Part shown: in pieces, positions 1 to 7,250 of the stretch
Layout: each line of letters opens with the position of its first letter
How positions within the stretch are numbered: position 1 is the stretch's first letter
NCBI GenBank assembly: GCA_002440225.1
Contig: DJSH01000023.1
Span: 11,055-27,596, forward strand
Length of the DNA: 16,542 nt
Direction of reading: 5' to 3'
Origin: Candidatus Segatella violae
Lineage (GTDB): Bacteria; Bacteroidota; Bacteroidia; Bacteroidales; Bacteroidaceae
The notes under the pieces: generated by a model
What the model saw: only the letters and a program-made list of their open reading frames with translations
What the model was told of the DNA's origin: nothing
The model's database searches: none
Translations under genes and position numbers: made by a program

Positions 1-541
1 AATAGTTCTGAGCCTCAATCTGGAAGTAGCTCTGTGGGTGGTTGCAAACTGGGCAAACCTCAGGAGCCTGCTTGCCTACGCAGATATGTCCGCAGTTGGC
101 GCACTGCCAGATACAATCGCCGTCGCGAGAGAAGACGAGCTTGTCCTGTACGTTCTTCAAAAGCTTGCGATAACGTTCCTCATGGTGCTTCTCAATCTCG
201 GCTACCATCTCAAATTTGATGGCAATCTCCTCGAAGCCTTCTTCTCGAGCCTCTTTAGCCATGCGTGGGTACATCTCTGTCCACTCGTCGTGCTCGCCAT
301 TGGCAGCTGCCTCTAGGTTCTTCTCGGTATCTTGGATGGCGCCACCCTCCAAGTACTTGAACCACATCTTGGCATGCTCTTTTTCGTTGGCAGCTGTCTC
401 TTCGAAGATGTTGGCTATCTGAACATAACCGTCCTTCTTCGCCTTGCTAGCGAAATATGTATACTTGTTGCGTGCCTGTGACTCACCAGCAAACGCTTCC
501 TGTAAATTCTTCTCTGTCTTTGTTCCTTTTAGTTCCTTCAT
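1..541 (-). CDS. rbr: Rubrerythrin, short form, stop codon outside window
   Basis: Cytoplasmic non-haem di-iron protein that reduces hydrogen peroxide to water, protecting anaerobes from oxidative stress. Reading the minus strand from the ATG at 541-539 gives 180 residues. The N-terminal four-helix ferritin-like domain carries the expected ligands: E20 in FAGESQARNKY, E53 and H56 in ANEKEHAKMW, and the E115/E117/H119 area in VAEIEKHHEERY. The C-terminal rubredoxin-like domain has two cysteine pairs, CANC (147-150) and CPVC (163-166). The segment between the two helix pairs is about 11 residues shorter than in the classical 191-residue Desulfovibrio protein. The sequence ends in QNY followed by a single T, which fits the first base of a stop codon, so the coding region is probably complete apart from that stop. 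It has its own promoter just beyond the end of the upstream NhaC gene and is probably monocistronic here. Confidence 0.96.
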   Translation of the reverse strand, partial: MKELKGTKTEKNLQEAFAGESQARNKYTYFASKAKKDGYVQIANIFEETAANEKEHAKMWFKYLEGGAIQDTEKNLEAAANGEHDEWTEMYPRMAKEAREEGFEEIAIKFEMVAEIEKHHEERYRKLLKNVQDKLVFSRDGDCIWQCANCGHICVGKQAPEVCPVCNHPQSYFQIEAQNY

Positions 542-586
542 AATGTAATTGCTTTTAAGTTAATATTCTTATTTTCTTATCCTTTG

Positions 587-617
587 CAAAGATATTGAAA
601 TTATTCCAAACTTGCAA
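587..617 (-). promoter_or_regulatory. Promoter of rubrerythrin gene
   Basis: Minus-strand Bacteroidota-type promoter. The -7 box TATCTTTG lies at 594-587 and a -33 TTG at 617-615, separated by exactly 20 bp. The expected transcription start is near 580, giving a leader of about 40 nt before the ATG at 541. The -7 region overlaps the 10-bp palindrome CTTTGCAAAG (582-591), which might be a regulator site (peroxide regulators are common for this gene) or chance, since TTTGCAAAG is frequent around such promoters. Confidence 0.75.
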
Positions 618-629
618 GCTTTTATGGCT

Positions 630-2258
630 TTATTTTCCTGTTTTCACTCTATTTAGACAGAATAAAGCTAAACCAAGCATGGCTATTCCGCTCACCCATG
701 AGATGATGGCACTGGTCACGATGCCTAGCGACTGGGTGAAACCTGCCACGATGAAGGTTAGGAATGCCACGGTTGCCACGGTTAGGGCGTATGGCAACTG
801 GGAGGAAACATGGTGCACGTGCTTGCACTCGGCTCCGGCACTCGCCATGATGGTGGTGTCGCTGATGGGCGAGATATGGTCGCCGCATACCGCACCTGCC
901 ATACATGCCGATATGGAGATGATGCGCAGTGGAGCAGCTGAAGGGAACACGGCGATGCAGATAGGTATCAGGATACCGAACGTTCCCCAGGATGTGCCCG
1001 TGGCAAAGGCGAGGAAGGCTGCCACCACAAAGATGATGGCTGGCAAGAACATCTGTAGCCCGGCCGCACTGCTGGCTACTACGCTCGATACATACTCGGC
1101 TGCGCCCAGCGAGTCGGTCATGCTCTTCAGCGTCCAGGCAAGTGTCAGTATCAAAATGGCTGGCACCATCGCCTCGAAGCCTTTGATGAGACTACTCATG
1201 GCTTCATCGAATGGCAGAGTGCGCTTCACGGTGAACATCACGATTGTGAGTATCAGGGCGGCGAGCGAGCCGAGTACCAGGCCGATGGATGCGTTGCTGG
1301 CAGCGAATGCCTCCACAAAGTCGTGATAGTTGGTATTGCTGGCATCAAAATATCCTCCAGAGTATACCATGCCCAACATGCAGAATACAATGAGCAGTAA
1401 TATCGGAATCACGAGGTCGGCTACCGAACCTTTGTTCGTCTGTTCTTCCTCTTGCTTGGCTCCTACGCCGTGCTCTACGATGTGGAGTTTGGTGTCGCTC
1501 ACCTCGTCGAGTCTTCCACCGTTGGTGCGCTCGTACCATTCTTTCAGACGGGCATCATACTTGCTCATTGCCTTGAAATCGAAGCCGAGAAAAACAATGC
1601 CAAACATGAAGATGATGGTGAAGAAGGCATAGAAATTGAAAGGTATCGCCTTGCAGAAGAGAGCGAGTCCATTTTCGCCTCCAGATACGAATCCCGACAC
1701 GGCTGCCGCCCAGCTGGATATAGGGGAGATGATGCACACTGGTGCGGCTGTGGAGTCGATGAGATAAGCCAGTTTCTCCTTGGTCACGCCGTTGCGCACA
1801 GCGATAGGACGCATCACCGAACCCACGGTGAGGCAGTTGAAATAGTCGTCGATGAAGATGAGGATGCCCAGCAGAATAGTGGCCACTTGTACGCCCACTT
1901 TCGACTTGACATGCTGGGATGCCCAGCGACCGAACGCTGCCGAGCCTCCCGCCTTGTTCATCAAGGATACGATGCTGCCGAGTACCACCAAGAATACGAG
2001 GATGCCCACGTTCCATGGGTCGGAGAGACAGTGTATCATGCCGTAACCCTTGGCATCGTCGCCAGTGCCTACGGTGTGGTTGGTGAGGTGGATGAGAAAA
2101 CCCTCGAATCCTGTGCCCATCGACACGCAGTAGAGTATGGCACCAAGGATGATGCCGATAAATAGGGATGAATATACCTCCTTGGTCTTCAGTGCCAGGG
2201 CGATGGCGACGATAGGAGGAAGCAGCGACCATGCGGTGCCTATCATGTTGTAATCCAT
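630..2258 (-). CDS. NhaC-family Na+/H+ antiporter
   Basis: Inner-membrane secondary transporter of the NhaC family, 542 residues with many hydrophobic helices. Family-type features seen: the membrane-embedded acidic pair in FIDDYFNCLTVG (D137, D138), the DSTAAPVCIISPISSW stretch (168-183), the helix segment AFATGTSWGTFGILIPI, and the late CGDHISPISDTTIMAS motif. Members usually exchange sodium for protons; some (MleN type) exchange malate for lactate, and the substrate cannot be told from sequence alone. It starts 25 bp after the stop of the GH3 glycosidase gene with no terminator or promoter seen between, so the two are probably co-transcribed. The ATG follows directly on an (AT)n tract and has no recognisable ribosome site. 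Its length is somewhat above the usual 450-520 residues, mainly through a charged loop around residues 235-275. Confidence 0.9.
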   Translation of the reverse strand: MDYNMIGTAWSLLPPIVAIALALKTKEVYSSLFIGIILGAILYCVSMGTGFEGFLIHLTNHTVGTGDDAKGYGMIHCLSDPWNVGILVFLVVLGSIVSLMNKAGGSAAFGRWASQHVKSKVGVQVATILLGILIFIDDYFNCLTVGSVMRPIAVRNGVTKEKLAYLIDSTAAPVCIISPISSWAAAVSGFVSGGENGLALFCKAIPFNFYAFFTIIFMFGIVFLGFDFKAMSKYDARLKEWYERTNGGRLDEVSDTKLHIVEHGVGAKQEEEQTNKGSVADLVIPILLLIVFCMLGMVYSGGYFDASNTNYHDFVEAFAASNASIGLVLGSLAALILTIVMFTVKRTLPFDEAMSSLIKGFEAMVPAILILTLAWTLKSMTDSLGAAEYVSSVVASSAAGLQMFLPAIIFVVAAFLAFATGTSWGTFGILIPICIAVFPSAAPLRIISISACMAGAVCGDHISPISDTTIMASAGAECKHVHHVSSQLPYALTVATVAFLTFIVAGFTQSLGIVTSAIISWVSGIAMLGLALFCLNRVKTGK

Positions 2259-2283
2259 ATATATATATTGTGTATTGCTTTCT

Positions 2284-4452
2284 TTAGAGTTCTATCTTTG
2301 TTCTGATGTCTTCTGATGATGCGCCTATCAGCAGCAACTTCTTGCCTGGGGCTTCGACGAAGGATTGCCTCTGCTCGTCCCAGTAAGATAGGTCGCGCTT
2401 GTTGATGTAGAGCTTTACTTCCTTGGTGGTTCCTGCCGCTATCGACACGCGGTCGAAGCCGCAGAGTTTCTTCTTTGGCATCTCCACTTTGCTGTCTGGG
2501 AAAGTGGCGTAGACTTGTACCACCTCGTCGCCATCTCTTTCTCCATCGTTCTTCACCTTCAGTGAGATCCAATAGCCGTTCTTGGCTTTCTTGTATACTT
2601 TGGCGTCGGTATAGCTGAAATGTGTGTAACTGAGTCCATAGCCGAAAGGATAGAGAGGCTCTTTCTCCTGGTACATATAAGTCCTGCCGTGTCGGATGTC
2701 ATAATCCATCATGTGGGGCAGGTCCAGAATGTCCTTCACCCAAGTCTGGGTGGTTCTGCCGGCTGGGTTTGCCTTGCCCAACAGTACGTCGGAGAGGGCG
2801 GTACCCTGTTCTTCGCTGCAATGGGTGAGGTGGAGGATGGCTGGCAGGTGCTCATTGCTCCAGTTGATGGCGTATGGGAAACTGCTCACCAATATCAAGG
2901 CTGTGTTGGGATTGATAGCGTGGAGTTGGCGCAGCAAGTCTTCGTCTGGCAACTGCAACGACTTCCTGTCTACCGCCTCTCTGCCATCGCTAGGAACAGG
3001 ACAGAAAAACCAGTCGGCTTTTGTTCCGTATGGATGGTTGCCAGTGCAAACCAATACAACGTCGGCTTCCTTTGCCAGCAACTCAGCCTTGCCGCAAGTG
3101 TTGTCCTTGGCATAGAGCACTTCGATGCCTGTGCCCTTGAGGGCTTTGCGCAAGCCTTCGAGGATGGTCACGGCGTGAGGGGCTGTTCCGCTGTACCAGT
3201 CGTATACGATCTGGTCGGCATAAGGTCCGATGAGGGCTATCTTCTTAATTTTGTTCAGGTCGAGTGGCAGTAGCCCGTTGTTCTTGAGCAGCACTATCGA
3301 CTTGGTGGTGATTTCCCTCACTAGTTGTCTTGTTTCCGGTGTATCGAAAGGGGGCGTTAACGTAGAGTCTTGACCTATACTATTGTATGGGTTCTTGGAA
3401 TCCTTGCCATCCAAAAGTCCTAGTTTGAGGGCTACGAATAGGTTTCCCTTGATGGCTTCATCGATGTCTTTCTCAGTGAGGAGTCCTTCTTTCAAGGCCT
3501 CCTCTATGTAGGGTTTGTATTGGTCGAGAAACTGACCAACCGAAGCTTTTACAACGGCTGCCGCTCCTTCCTTCAAGTTGGGATAGGCATGATGGGCGGC
3601 CACCAATAGTTTCAGCGCACCACCATCCGTGCAGATGATGCCATTGTTGCCCCATTGTTGGCGAGCAATTGCTTTCAGGCAAGGATTCACGCACATCGTG
3701 ATGCCGTTCCATGCGTTGTAGGAAGCCATGAAGGCACGGCTGCCTCCCTCGGTGATTCCTTTGTAGAAAGGATAGGAATAATATTCCCTGAAGAGTCGGT
3801 TGTCGAAATTGCTGGAAGAGGAGTCGCGTCCGTCTTCGTTGCTGTTGGCGAGGAAATGTTTCATGAGTGATGCCGCTTTCCTGTATCTAGGGTTGTCGCC
3901 CTGTATGCCTTTTACCATGGCTACGGTCAGTTCTCCAGTGAGATATGGATCTTCGCCATAACTTTCCTCTGTCCTTCCCCAGCGAGGATCTCGGGCAAGG
4001 TCGGCGTTGGGGGCGTAGATGACCAGTCCCTGTCGCTTGCTCTTCTGGGTATTGAAATAGTATCTGGCTTCTTCTGCCATCTGGTTGCCCACCTTGCGGA
4101 TGGAAGTCCTATCCCATGTCTCGCCAAGTCCGTAAGCCTGTGGAAAGATGGTGGTGAATCGGTCGTCGCTCACCTCTTTGCCGTCCACCTTCTTCTTTCC
4201 GTTCATGGCGGCAGGTCCCCCCAGTGCCAGTCCGTGCAGTCCTTCCTGACTTCCGCATCTTGGAATGCCTAGTCTTGGTACCCCCAGGTTGGTAGAGAGC
4301 AGGTTGATTTTCTCCTCTAGCGTGAGTTCGTGCAGGAGGAGTTCGATGCGTTTGACATCCGAGAACTTGGTGTTCTGGAAATCAAACGAAGTAGCCTTCA
4401 TTGTACTGTTAGTGGCAATGAGTAGGCAGATGATACATAGAATTTTCTTCAT
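2284..4452 (-). CDS. GH3 family glycoside hydrolase (beta-glucosidase/beta-xylosidase type), exported
   Basis: Exo-acting beta-glycosidase releasing single sugars from oligosaccharides, probably periplasmic. The 722-residue protein opens with a signal peptide (MKK, then a hydrophobic stretch, cleavage probably after STMKA at residue 20; no lipobox cysteine). The N-terminal barrel holds RDPRWGR (154-160), ESYGEDP (163-169), the substrate-binding KHF (198-200) and the catalytic nucleophile, inferred as D276 in IICTDGG. A linker leads to the second alpha/beta domain starting near residue 385 (IVLLKNNGLLPL), where an acidic pair E547-E548 in HCSEEQGTALSD is in the region expected to supply the acid/base. 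A fibronectin III-like domain fills roughly 618-720. All three canonical GH3 domains are present, so it looks intact. The substrate (glucoside, xyloside or other) is not decidable. No SusC/SusD partner is nearby; it heads a unit with the NhaC antiporter. Confidence 0.93.
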   Translation of the reverse strand: MKKILCIICLLIATNSTMKATSFDFQNTKFSDVKRIELLLHELTLEEKINLLSTNLGVPRLGIPRCGSQEGLHGLALGGPAAMNGKKKVDGKEVSDDRFTTIFPQAYGLGETWDRTSIRKVGNQMAEEARYYFNTQKSKRQGLVIYAPNADLARDPRWGRTEESYGEDPYLTGELTVAMVKGIQGDNPRYRKAASLMKHFLANSNEDGRDSSSSNFDNRLFREYYSYPFYKGITEGGSRAFMASYNAWNGITMCVNPCLKAIARQQWGNNGIICTDGGALKLLVAAHHAYPNLKEGAAAVVKASVGQFLDQYKPYIEEALKEGLLTEKDIDEAIKGNLFVALKLGLLDGKDSKNPYNSIGQDSTLTPPFDTPETRQLVREITTKSIVLLKNNGLLPLDLNKIKKIALIGPYADQIVYDWYSGTAPHAVTILEGLRKALKGTGIEVLYAKDNTCGKAELLAKEADVVLVCTGNHPYGTKADWFFCPVPSDGREAVDRKSLQLPDEDLLRQLHAINPNTALILVSSFPYAINWSNEHLPAILHLTHCSEEQGTALSDVLLGKANPAGRTTQTWVKDILDLPHMMDYDIRHGRTYMYQEKEPLYPFGYGLSYTHFSYTDAKVYKKAKNGYWISLKVKNDGERDGDEVVQVYATFPDSKVEMPKKKLCGFDRVSIAAGTTKEVKLYINKRDLSYWDEQRQSFVEAPGKKLLLIGASSEDIRTKIEL

Positions 4453-4492
4453 ATTGTGGTTCCTTTCTTGATATCTGCAATTATTTATTATG

Positions 4493-4500
4493 CAAAGTTA
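4493..4500 (-). promoter_or_regulatory. -7 box of GH3-nhaC unit
   Basis: TAACTTTG on the minus strand matches TAnnTTTG. No TTG is found about 20 bp upstream, so the -33 element is weak. The predicted start of transcription lies near 4486, about 34 nt before the GH3 start codon. It sits in the 115-bp gap behind the symporter gene, so the glycosidase unit probably has its own promoter. Confidence 0.55.
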
Positions 4501-4567
4501 CACTTTTTGTTTGAAAAGAACGTCTAAAAAGGCAAAAAATAGTTGTATGATGCTATTGTATTTTTCC

Positions 4568-5788
4568 TTAATCCTTGAAGATGCCCTTGCTGAATCGTTG
4601 CATCACGACGGCGCAAGAGGCATCACCTGTAATCGACATGGTGGTGCGACCCATATCCACGAGTCTATCCACACCTGCTGCCACGGCTACGCCCTCGATA
4701 GGAATGCCGGCTGAGGCAAACACCATTGCCATCAATGCCAAGGCTCCACCCGGAACTCCCGGTACGCCGATGGAGGCGATGGTAGAGGAGAGGGCGATGG
4801 CGATATACTGCTGCATCGTCAAGTCCATGCCGCAGCAAGTGGCGATGAACACGCTCGTTACACCCAGATAGATGGCTGTTCCATCCATGTTGATGGTGGC
4901 TCCCAAAGGCAGGATGAAATTGCTGATTTCCTCTCTCACCCCCATTTGCTTGGTCGATTCCACATTATAAGGAATGGTGGCTACGCTCGAAGCACTGGAG
5001 AATGCGAACATCATGGCTGGTGTCATCTTCTCGAAGAAGGTGAGAGGGCTGATGCCGCCCAAGAAATAGACGCATGGGGTGTAGATGATGAGTGCATGAA
5101 TCAAGAAGCAGAAGTAGTCGGCACCGATGAGGCTGGCGTAAGAACCTACCACCTGCGGACCATTGGCTGCCACCACAGGGGTGAGCATACAGAACACACC
5201 TATCGGAGCCAAACTCAGGATGTAGCTCAATATCTTCTGCACGATCTCATTGAAACTCAGCAAGATTTCCTTGGCTGGCTTCGCCTTCTCGCCCACATGG
5301 ACGATGGCGAATCCGAAGAAGAGCGTAATCACGATGACCTGCATCATGTTCGCCTCACTGAATGGCAATACGGCATTGCTTGGGAACATGTTTACTATTT
5401 GGTCCATAAACGTGATGTCGTGTACCTCTATCGCCTTCTCTGGTGCAGGCAATTTGATGAGCGGGAAGTATCCTCTCAGCAGAGTAGATACAATGAGACT
5501 TACCGTAACGGCTGCGATGGTGGTGAGGGTGAAGTAGATGAGGGCACGAATGCCTAGCTTGCCCACCTTCGAGATGTCTTCCATCGAGATGATGCCGGCG
5601 ATGATGGAGAGCATCACCAATGGAACCACGATAAACTTAAGCAAGTTCAGGAAGATGGTACCGAACGGCTTGATGTAATCGTTGGCAATCTCAGGGATGC
5701 CTTGCATCAGGCAACCCACGATGATGGAGAGGATGAGCGCCAGAAAGATTTGTCCCGTAAACGAGAGCTTGGATAGTTTTAATTTCAT
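4568..5788 (-). CDS. Dicarboxylate/amino acid:cation symporter (DctA/GltP family)
   Basis: Inner-membrane sodium- or proton-coupled importer of dicarboxylates or acidic/neutral amino acids (solute carrier 1 fold). From the start chosen here it has 406 residues. The diagnostic elements are all visible: the serine-rich re-entrant loop FSSASSVATIP (263-273), NMDGT (300-304), the second hairpin GVPGVPGG (341-348), and the last helix DMGRTTMSITGD with D378, R381 and D389, matching D394, R397 and D405 of the archaeal aspartate transporter GltPh. The retained arginine favours an acidic substrate. S385 stands where GltPh has N401. A longer frame opens at 5860, but the promoter lies inside that extension, so the ATG at 5788-5786 (MKLKLSKLSF) is preferred. 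Monocistronic by appearance. Confidence 0.93.
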   Translation of the reverse strand: MKLKLSKLSFTGQIFLALILSIIVGCLMQGIPEIANDYIKPFGTIFLNLLKFIVVPLVMLSIIAGIISMEDISKVGKLGIRALIYFTLTTIAAVTVSLIVSTLLRGYFPLIKLPAPEKAIEVHDITFMDQIVNMFPSNAVLPFSEANMMQVIVITLFFGFAIVHVGEKAKPAKEILLSFNEIVQKILSYILSLAPIGVFCMLTPVVAANGPQVVGSYASLIGADYFCFLIHALIIYTPCVYFLGGISPLTFFEKMTPAMMFAFSSASSVATIPYNVESTKQMGVREEISNFILPLGATINMDGTAIYLGVTSVFIATCCGMDLTMQQYIAIALSSTIASIGVPGVPGGALALMAMVFASAGIPIEGVAVAAGVDRLVDMGRTTMSITGDASCAVVMQRFSKGIFKD

Positions 5789-5829
5789 GTTGAATGTTTT
5801 GAAGTTTTCGAATTTTGTTTTAAACTTGG

Positions 5830-5860
5830 CAAAGGTAAGGCTTTTTTGCGATTTATGCAA
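5830..5860 (-). promoter_or_regulatory. Promoter of symporter gene
   Basis: Minus-strand -7 box TACCTTTG at 5837-5830 and -33 TTG at 5860-5858, with a 20-bp spacer. Transcription should begin near 5823, leaving a leader of about 35 nt to the ATG at 5788. This placement decides the start codon, because an upstream in-frame ATG at 5860 would not be in the mRNA. Confidence 0.78.
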
Positions 5861-5972
5861 GAATAAAGGAGATTTTTTGTGAACAGAGACGGATAAATCA
5901 ATAATTGCTTACAAAAACCACTAAAAATAAATAATATTCTAAGCTTTTCGGAGCATATATCGTTTTTTTGTT

Positions 5973-5980
5973 TATCTTTG
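5973..5980 (+). promoter_or_regulatory. -7 box for small ORF-HAD operon
   Basis: TATCTTTG on the plus strand; start of transcription expected near 5987, about 52 nt before the ATG at 6039. A clear -33 TTG is not present at the usual distance (the place holds TTTCGG). It is divergent from the symporter promoter. Confidence 0.6.
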
Positions 5981-6038
5981 CCGCCAGTAAACATAGAAAT
6001 GATTTCAGTAATCACTTAAAATTGATGGAGGACTCATT

Positions 6039-6221
6039 ATGAACGTGAATACAGGTATCAAACAAGCATTGTTTTTAGCCTTTGGCATCATCGCCCGTCA
6101 GGGAGAGTTGTTGGAGAAGGGCATCGCCATCGTGGATAGAGGACAGGGATTCCAATACACCTTATATCAAGAAGGTAAGGGTAGTGACCACGGTCACGTA
6201 TTCGTTGAAGGATTGATATGA
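6039..6221 (+). CDS. Small protein of unknown function, 60 aa
   Basis: Not recognised. A 60-residue protein without a signal peptide; residues 7-18 (IKQALFLAFGII) could form a hydrophobic or amphipathic helix, and the C-terminal half (GIAIVDRGQGFQYTLYQEG) reads like beta strands with charged turns. Reality is supported by context: GGAGG at 6027-6031 lies seven bases before the ATG, an unusually clear ribosome site for this genome; a -7 box lies upstream; and the stop overlaps the start of the HAD phosphatase gene as ATGA (6218-6221), implying translational coupling. It may be a partner or regulator of the phosphatase, or only use the same message. No catalytic motif is visible. Confidence 0.7.
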   Translation: MNVNTGIKQALFLAFGIIARQGELLEKGIAIVDRGQGFQYTLYQEGKGSDHGHVFVEGLI

Positions 6222-6856
6222 AGTACAAAAATATAATATTTGATTTAGGAAATGTGTTAGTTCGCCTGGATTCCCAGGCTTGCATAAATGCCTTTAGGGC
6301 TATAGGTATGGGGCGACTTGTGAATATGGAGAGCTGTCCCGAAGGTAAACTGCTGATGGGTAAACTGGGTGTGGGCATGATTACCACCGAGGCATTTTGC
6401 GATGAGGCTCGCCAGTTGACAGGAAGCACGGCAAGTAATGAGCAGATAAAGGATGCAGCCAACAAGATGTTGGTGGAGATACCTGATGAGAAGAAGTTGA
6501 GGCTGTTGGCACTTCGTGACAAGGGTTATCGCTTGTTTTTGTTGAGCAATACCATCGACATCCATTGGGATTATTGCGTGGAGCATCTTTTCCCTTTGGT
6601 TACAACAGGCTTGAATGGCAGAAAGCGAGAATATGGTGTGGAGCATTATTTCGAGAGAGTCTTTCTTTCGCAGCACCTCCATCTCTCTAAGCCTGATGCC
6701 AAAATCTATCAAGCTGTGATAGATTCTGCCACCATCATCCCCGGTGAAACTCTCTTCATCGACGACTTGAAGGAGAATTGCGAGGCTGCAGAGAAGTTGG
6801 GCATCCATACTTTTCAGAATAAAGAGTTTGATGATTGGTTGGGATTGGAGCTGTAA
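6218..6856 (+). CDS. HAD superfamily hydrolase, YihX-like sugar-phosphate phosphatase
   Basis: Cytoplasmic phosphatase of the haloacid dehalogenase superfamily (subfamily IA), 212 residues. Motif I is FDLGNVL with nucleophile D9; motif II is LLSNT with S110; motif III lysine is K158 in LSKPDAKIYQ; motif IV is LFIDDLKENC with D182 and D183 for magnesium. The cap lies between residues 15 and about 95. The second aspartate of the usual DxD motif is glycine (G11), as in E. coli YihX, an alpha-glucose-1-phosphate phosphatase; the overall match to YihX (YLSQ/FLSQ, KPDAKIYQ, FIDD) suggests a sugar phosphate substrate, but this is inference. It overlaps the 60-residue gene upstream by four bases and is followed 11 bases later by a strong hairpin, so the operon has two genes. 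Confidence 0.92.
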   Translation: MKYKNIIFDLGNVLVRLDSQACINAFRAIGMGRLVNMESCPEGKLLMGKLGVGMITTEAFCDEARQLTGSTASNEQIKDAANKMLVEIPDEKKLRLLALRDKGYRLFLLSNTIDIHWDYCVEHLFPLVTTGLNGRKREYGVEHYFERVFLSQHLHLSKPDAKIYQAVIDSATIIPGETLFIDDLKENCEAAEKLGIHTFQNKEFDDWLGLEL

Positions 6857-6867
6857 ATATTCTATAT

Positions 6868-6900
6868 GAAAGCCTATCGGTATGAAGCCGATAGGCTTTC
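6868..6900 (+). terminator. Hairpin after HAD phosphatase gene
   Basis: Perfect 13-bp inverted repeat (6868-6880 and 6888-6900) with a 7-base loop. It ends the HAD operon. The T tract after it is short (only TTT within TTTCTT and then TTGG), so it may rely on the stem strength or act in both directions; the decayed acetyltransferase fragment ends on the other side. Confidence 0.75.
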
Positions 6901-6908
6901 TTGGCTGT

Positions 6909-7079
6909 CTATAATATCAACTCAAAGCAGTTAATGCCCAGCCATCTATCAAACTTCCAGCCCACTTCTTCATAATGTGATACTTGCTTGAAGCCGAGAT
7001 GCTCATGGAAAACCTTGCTCTCCACATTCTCGTCGGTGGCACAGGCGATGAGAGCGTGATACCCTTTCTCTTTGCAAGG
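6909..7079 (-). pseudogene. 3' remnant of GNAT acetyltransferase gene (PhnO/Pat-like)
   Basis: Read on the minus strand from 7079 to the stop at 6911-6909, the sequence gives 56 codons: KEKGYHALIACATDENVES, then VFHEHLGFKQV, and finally EVGWKFDRWLGINCFEL. This is the C-terminal third of a phosphinothricin/L-amino acid N-acetyltransferase-like GNAT protein (segments after the acetyl-CoA loop: GYHALIA strand, HExLGF, KFxRW). The acetyl-CoA-binding RxxGxG/A loop and everything before it are missing. In the same frame a stop occurs upstream at 7109-7107, so no start can be supplied in this frame. It lies next to a repeat element that may mark the site of deletion. It probably has no product. Confidence 0.75.
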
Positions 7080-7138
7080 ACAGATATAATTATTCCTAAG
7101 ATTTCGTCATAACCTGTCATATAATAAGGATTATTCTG

Positions 7139-7217
7139 TATCTTTGCATAAGATAAACTGCACTCGGCAATTTGAAAGCAAGCTTTCATTGCGCTCATTT
7201 GCATTATCTTTGCATAA
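7139..7217. repeat. Small repeat element with 13-bp direct repeats and internal hairpin
   Basis: The 13-mer TATCTTTGCATAA occurs at 7139-7151 and again at 7205-7217, 66 bp apart and perfectly identical. Between them is an inverted repeat: GCAAT-TT-GAAAGC (7167-7179), AA, then GCTTTC-ATTGC (7182-7192), which pairs over 11 bp with a TT bulge. Each direct repeat carries a TATCTTTG -7 promoter box in the plus direction. Only one unit is present in this window, so whether it is a dispersed family (MITE-like) is unknown; its position between a gene remnant and an intact gene fits a mobile or recombination-prone element. Confidence 0.5.
7205..7212 (+). promoter_or_regulatory. -7 box upstream of C69 dipeptidase
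   Basis: TATCTTTG, inside the right direct repeat of the element at 7139-7217; start of transcription near 7219 and leader about 32 nt to the ATG at 7251. No TTG is present about 20 bp upstream, so the -33 is poor. A second, identical -7 box lies at 7139-7146. Confidence 0.5.
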
Positions 7218-7250
7218 ATCAAAAATATTTCTATATATAATTAAGGTATA

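Larger units (their letters stand above)
6857..7250. other. 394-bp stretch without intact gene
   Basis: This stretch holds, in order, the hairpin at 6868-6900, the acetyltransferase remnant on the minus strand (6909-7079), about 60 bp of AT-rich sequence without recognisable content (7080-7138), the repeat element with two -7 boxes (7139-7217) and a 33-bp leader of the dipeptidase gene. A 101-codon minus-strand frame crosses it, but it runs through the repeat and out of frame with the remnant and is not considered real. Confidence 0.7.

Noticed and set aside
582..591. CTTTGCAAAG palindrome as a peroxide-regulator site
   Set aside because: The 10-mer overlaps the -7 box and follows from the common TTTGCAAAG composition of such promoters; not specific enough for a regulator call.
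5785..6015. 76-codon minus-strand frame upstream of the symporter
   Set aside because: It covers both divergent promoters and overlaps the symporter start in another frame; no family resemblance.
5999..6019. Six-codon upstream ORF before the 60-residue gene
   Set aside because: An ATG with a stop after six codons is expected by chance in such a leader and has no ribosome site.
6917..7222. 101-codon minus-strand frame over the acetyltransferase remnant
   Set aside because: It begins within the repeat element and is out of frame with the acetyltransferase-like sequence, whose homology is in another frame.
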